From: Pochonia chlamydosporia 170
Taxonomy: Eukaryota; Ascomycota; Sordariomycetes; Hypocreales; Clavicipitaceae
DNA: 64,000 nucleotides
Assembly (NCBI RefSeq): GCF_001653235.2
Contig: NC_035792.1
Span: 1,922,001 to 1,986,000, forward strand
Direction: 5' to 3'
Shown: positions 61,069 to 64,000 of the stretch, in pieces
Layout of the letters: each line of letters opens with the position of its first letter
Numbering within the stretch: the first letter of the stretch is position 1
The notes under the pieces: model-generated
Database searches by the model: none
What the model saw: only the letters and a program-made list of their open reading frames with translations
What the model was told of the DNA's origin: nothing
Program-made: the position numbers and the translations under genes

Positions 61069-62346
61069 TCAAGGTCCCTGAGTAACGTCAAACATTTTAC
61101 CCAACATGCCCTTGAACTTGGGGTTTCTCCAGTCCGACCAGTCGTAGTCTAAAGCACCCCACGTCTCGTTCTGGTCTACTACCTTGTCGCGGATATAATA
61201 CGATCCCTGAACAGCCCAGTGAGCCCAGTCTGCGTCATTGTTTTCCATGTATCCCACCAGACAAGTAAGATAATCATTGTCATCGTCATTCAATCCATCG
61301 TGCGGGCCACCGGTCATGCCAACACCGAATTCGGAGAGAAACAGGGGCCCCGTGGTAGCCTTGTTCTGCTCAAGTACGAATCCAAACAGGCCACCGAATT
61401 CTGCCTTTCGAATATCGCAACTACCCAGGCTGGGAGTCACAACTGTGAAGCTGTAGACGTGGGCTTCCCAGACCCGTTTATTTGCCCAGTTTCCGAGGTT
61501 CATGTTGCCGTTTTTGAGGGGGGAGAGGTCTGTCCCGCCGTTGATGCCCCCCACGATGACGAGGAGCTTGGGGTTCGCTGCGTGCACAATGTTTCCTGCA
61601 CGAGGCATGTAGGATAGCCAGGTGTTGGCCGCCCAGGGGATCTGGATGACGTGAGCGCGCAGCTCGTTGCGGAGAGACATGCCTACGATACCGGGGCGAG
61701 ATGCGCTCCATGTAGCCATTGCTTTGAGGCCGTCGAGCCACTTTTGTGTGTCAAAATATCGACTGTTGGCGGCGAGGTAGAACTTGGCGTCACTCCACCA
61801 GCCATTGCCGTCTGATAAGTCGCAGCACCAACCTGCCCTGCTGACATGGTTATCGAGGATGGTCATGACGCCGCGGTCCCAGAGGGCAGATTGGACCCTG
61901 TCGAAGACGTCGAGGACCGAGGCGCCAGAGAGGAAAGGGTTCTTTTGGACAGCAGTGTTGTATAAGCGCATCATGTCGGCTTCAGCAACGCCGGCTGCTG
62001 CGGCTGCCGCGCGGAATGAGTCTTGAACCTTGAGTGTCGGGTTGAGCGCCATATCGATTGAGTAAGTTAATCGGACACAGTTGTAGCCTTGCTTAGCAAT
62101 CCAGTCGGCAACTTGCTCAATGGGTTTCTTGTTGAGACCCTCGGGGACGTTGGCCTCCATATGGCCTGCCCAGTTGATACATCGCAGTTTGAGTCGCTTT
62201 CCGGCAGAGTCAAGAATCCAACGGCTCGAGGAACTGAGTGGCACATTGGGCTTGTCTACTGCAACTGCTCGAGTTTCTTCCGTAGCGGAAGCAGCGAGTG
62301 ACAAGCAGCCGTAGCTGAAAGCTAATAATGAAATGCTAAACTTCAT
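61069..62346 (-). CDS. Secreted glycoside hydrolase family 5 (cellulase-type) enzyme
   Basis: A single exon of 425 aa. The ATG at 62346 is chosen because it starts a classical signal peptide (MKFSISLLAFSYGCLSLAAS); the open frame extends upstream only by non-ATG codons. The TIM-barrel signatures of GH5 follow: KLRCINWAGHMEANVPEGLN near the first strand, YNCVRLTYS, a DNH segment (VMTILDNHVS), the acid/base Glu228 in SLRNELR, HVYS, and the nucleophile Glu339 in LFLSEFGVG. Several Trp-rich loops line the cleft (AGWCCDLSDGNGWW). No carbohydrate-binding module or GPI signal is seen. Substrate (beta-glucan, cellulose or mannan) cannot be told. A CTTATTTTTAAAA element about 95 bp upstream could serve as TATA region. 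Confidence 0.93.
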   Translation of the reverse strand: MKFSISLLAFSYGCLSLAASATEETRAVAVDKPNVPLSSSSRWILDSAGKRLKLRCINWAGHMEANVPEGLNKKPIEQVADWIAKQGYNCVRLTYSIDMALNPTLKVQDSFRAAAAAAGVAEADMMRLYNTAVQKNPFLSGASVLDVFDRVQSALWDRGVMTILDNHVSRAGWCCDLSDGNGWWSDAKFYLAANSRYFDTQKWLDGLKAMATWSASRPGIVGMSLRNELRAHVIQIPWAANTWLSYMPRAGNIVHAANPKLLVIVGGINGGTDLSPLKNGNMNLGNWANKRVWEAHVYSFTVVTPSLGSCDIRKAEFGGLFGFVLEQNKATTGPLFLSEFGVGMTGGPHDGLNDDDNDYLTCLVGYMENNDADWAHWAVQGSYYIRDKVVDQNETWGALDYDWSDWRNPKFKGMLGKMFDVTQGP

Positions 62347-64000
62347 TGTCGTTGAATGCGACTGTGATGCCACAGAAGTCGTCTTCTTTGTGAAACAGTC
62401 CGCTCACGGCCGGTGCTTTGTAGACAACGGAAGCCCAAGCCCTTATTTTTAAAACCGTGAGACTCTCAGAAAGTGAGGGAGTCCAGGAAAGCGCGAGCGA
62501 GGTGAATTGAGAAGGGCGAATACAGGACGAGATCTCATAGAGACACAGCGCGCTGGCCATCCACGATTCTATCCATCATCAACTACTCCTCCCTCCCCAA
62601 GCGAGCATCTTATATATCGAATTCATGGCACTAGTGCACATGGAAGGAAGCTGAAGCGTCCTATGCTCGTGACCAAGGCCCAGTAGGATCGAATCCAAGC
62701 GCTCGTCCAGCTGGATTGGGGCAGCCAACTGTGCATCGAGACAGGGTTCGCGTGGTCCGAACAGCATGCACACCACAAGCCTTCCTCCTCTTAGCCCCGG
62801 AGCAGGTGGACAATTCGGACCATGATGAGAGGAGATTTGGAGATGGTGCCCTAGGCCCTTGCAGGCGGGAAATGGTGGCCACGACCAGTGAGTACTCTGG
62901 GGAGTGCCAATGGTCCTCACAGTCAGCCGTAACAGTGGGTTGGGTGTGTGCTGGGCATACGATCCATCGGTCCAAGCAGAACGAGTTATGACGGTGCCAC
63001 CCCTGGCGGGATTGGTCTTGGAGTCTGCATGTGGTCAAGTTCTCTTGAAGGCACGAGATGCTCTGTAGATTGCCTGTGAGCTGTGGCGGAGAAGGAACGT
63101 ACTGGGTTTAGCGCCCTTGCCGCTCTTGCTCCTGGTCCAGTCGGTGACTTCAAATGTTGGTAGTCACAACATCTCGACTTATTACTTCCAGGTTTGTAGG
63201 TTACATCGAATTTATTCTTCTCATGGCTGAGCTTGATCCTTTTACTCGTATCGTCCCGAAAAACAAAAGAAAGAAAATGCGACAAATATTTCCCACAGCC
63301 AGCATTACATCATTGGGAATCTGACCACCACAAAGTTGGAAAGTGGTGATGTCCCTGCTGATGGTGGCATAACTCGAATAGCCATGCTCTTCAACCATCA
63401 ATCCGGACATCAAGTCGTGGTGACAGGCATGAAAGTCGCTAGGCGCGAGAATTAGACATGGTGAAGTCTTGCACAAATGAAGTAGGTAATCTGACAAGTA
63501 TATCATTGTAATTCCACGTCGTTACTCATCGCAATGGTACTCCACGCTTATAGATTGTGAAGATGATTGCTAGACTTTAGTGTCTAAATTCGTCCCTCCT
63601 AGCACAAGAAGTAACAGGAAGTCAGCTAATGACGGTCGACGAATCTATTCCAGTGCGCTATTTTAAATAGAACAGTATACTGGAATCAATTAGGTCGCTT
63701 AAGCAGAGTGACAGTTGATCCAGGTAAAAGCGGCGTCGGTTCGAATTCGAAATCGCTAGATGTCTGGTAGGCTGGATCGCCCCCAGCCTCCACTAACTAC
63801 CCCATGATACCCCATGCTGCATCCTCCTGCATCTCCATCGGCACCGCGTTCCCCGCCGGCACAGCTGCAACATGTGCTTGGCACCAGCACACCAAGCTAC
63901 AAATTGAGTCGTCGCGGACAAGCCATCGATCTGCCCTAAAGATGCCTCTTTTCGGCCCGACGCCTTAATAGGGGCGAATCGTCCGCTCTGGCGCCTGCGA
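62347..64000. other. Right edge, no supported gene
   Basis: GH5 promoter then 1.2 kb with no coding-like frame. Frames up to 125 codons on the - strand (62579-63506) look random. The edge may hold the leader of a gene outside the window. Confidence 0.5.

Noticed and set aside
63730..63765. GGTTCGAATTCGAA resembling a tRNA T-arm
   Set aside because: The T-stem does not pair and no acceptor or anticodon arm could be assembled around it.
1..64000. CRISPR arrays, IS elements, rRNA, prokaryotic operons
   Set aside because: The DNA is fungal nuclear; no direct-repeat/spacer arrays, transposase frames or rRNA-like sequence were seen.

Overview
The window is a nuclear genome segment from a filamentous ascomycete (Pezizomycotina). 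Evidence: genes are broken by short introns (mostly 55-110 nt) with GTAAGT/GTATGT-type donors, CTAAC-like branch points and CAG/TAG acceptors; pyrimidine-rich leaders precede several genes; and the gene set is fungal (Cwf11/Aquarius, Yak1, Pub1, fungal eIF4G). The protein sequences look like Sordariomycetes and probably Hypocreales, but that placement is recall-based inference, not a search result. Exon structures were built by hand; the coding totals of all multi-exon models are multiples of three.

Layout, left to right. 0.5-1.2 kb: an aminoglycoside-phosphotransferase-like gene interrupted by a stop (pseudogene). 1.7-4.9 kb (-): a large glutamine-rich conserved protein. 5-8.7 kb: a gap without a recognisable gene. 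8.7-10.5 kb (+): a solitary cytochrome P450 with a probable 4-nt exon. 12.6-13.9 kb (+): eIF5. 14.3-17.2 kb (-): THO complex subunit 1 carrying a guanylate-kinase-like domain. 18.6-23.3 kb (+): the spliceosomal helicase Aquarius. 27.9-32.8 kb (+): eIF4G. 34.5-39.2 kb (-): DNA polymerase alpha catalytic subunit. 40.3-42.1 kb (+): a serine-rich unknown protein with an in-frame TAG near its start. 42.4-44.4 kb (-): a mitochondrial PPR protein. 44.9-46.1 kb (+): a small RRM-like protein. 47.5-50.5 kb (-): Yak1 kinase. 54.2-56.0 kb (-): Pub1/TIA1-type RNA-binding protein. 59.3-60.6 kb (+): an acidic protein I do not recognise. 61.1-62.3 kb (-): a secreted GH5 glycosidase. The last 1.7 kb shows no gene.

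Much of the window serves mRNA: transcription-coupled export and R-loop control (THOC1), splicing (Aquarius), mRNA binding and stability (Pub1, the RRM-like protein) and translation initiation (eIF5, eIF4G). Pol alpha and Yak1 add replication and growth signalling. This looks like a conserved core chromosome arm with an accessory-like left end (broken kinase, P450, sparse gene density). I see no transposon, CRISPR array, rRNA or confident tRNA, and no biosynthetic gene cluster. The most unusual items are the THOC1/guanylate-kinase fusion, the in-frame TAG in the 40-kb gene, the 4-nt exon in the P450, a stop-free 435-nt intron candidate in eIF4G, and two short motifs (TACTCCGTA, CCAGAC) over-represented in intergenic DNA.
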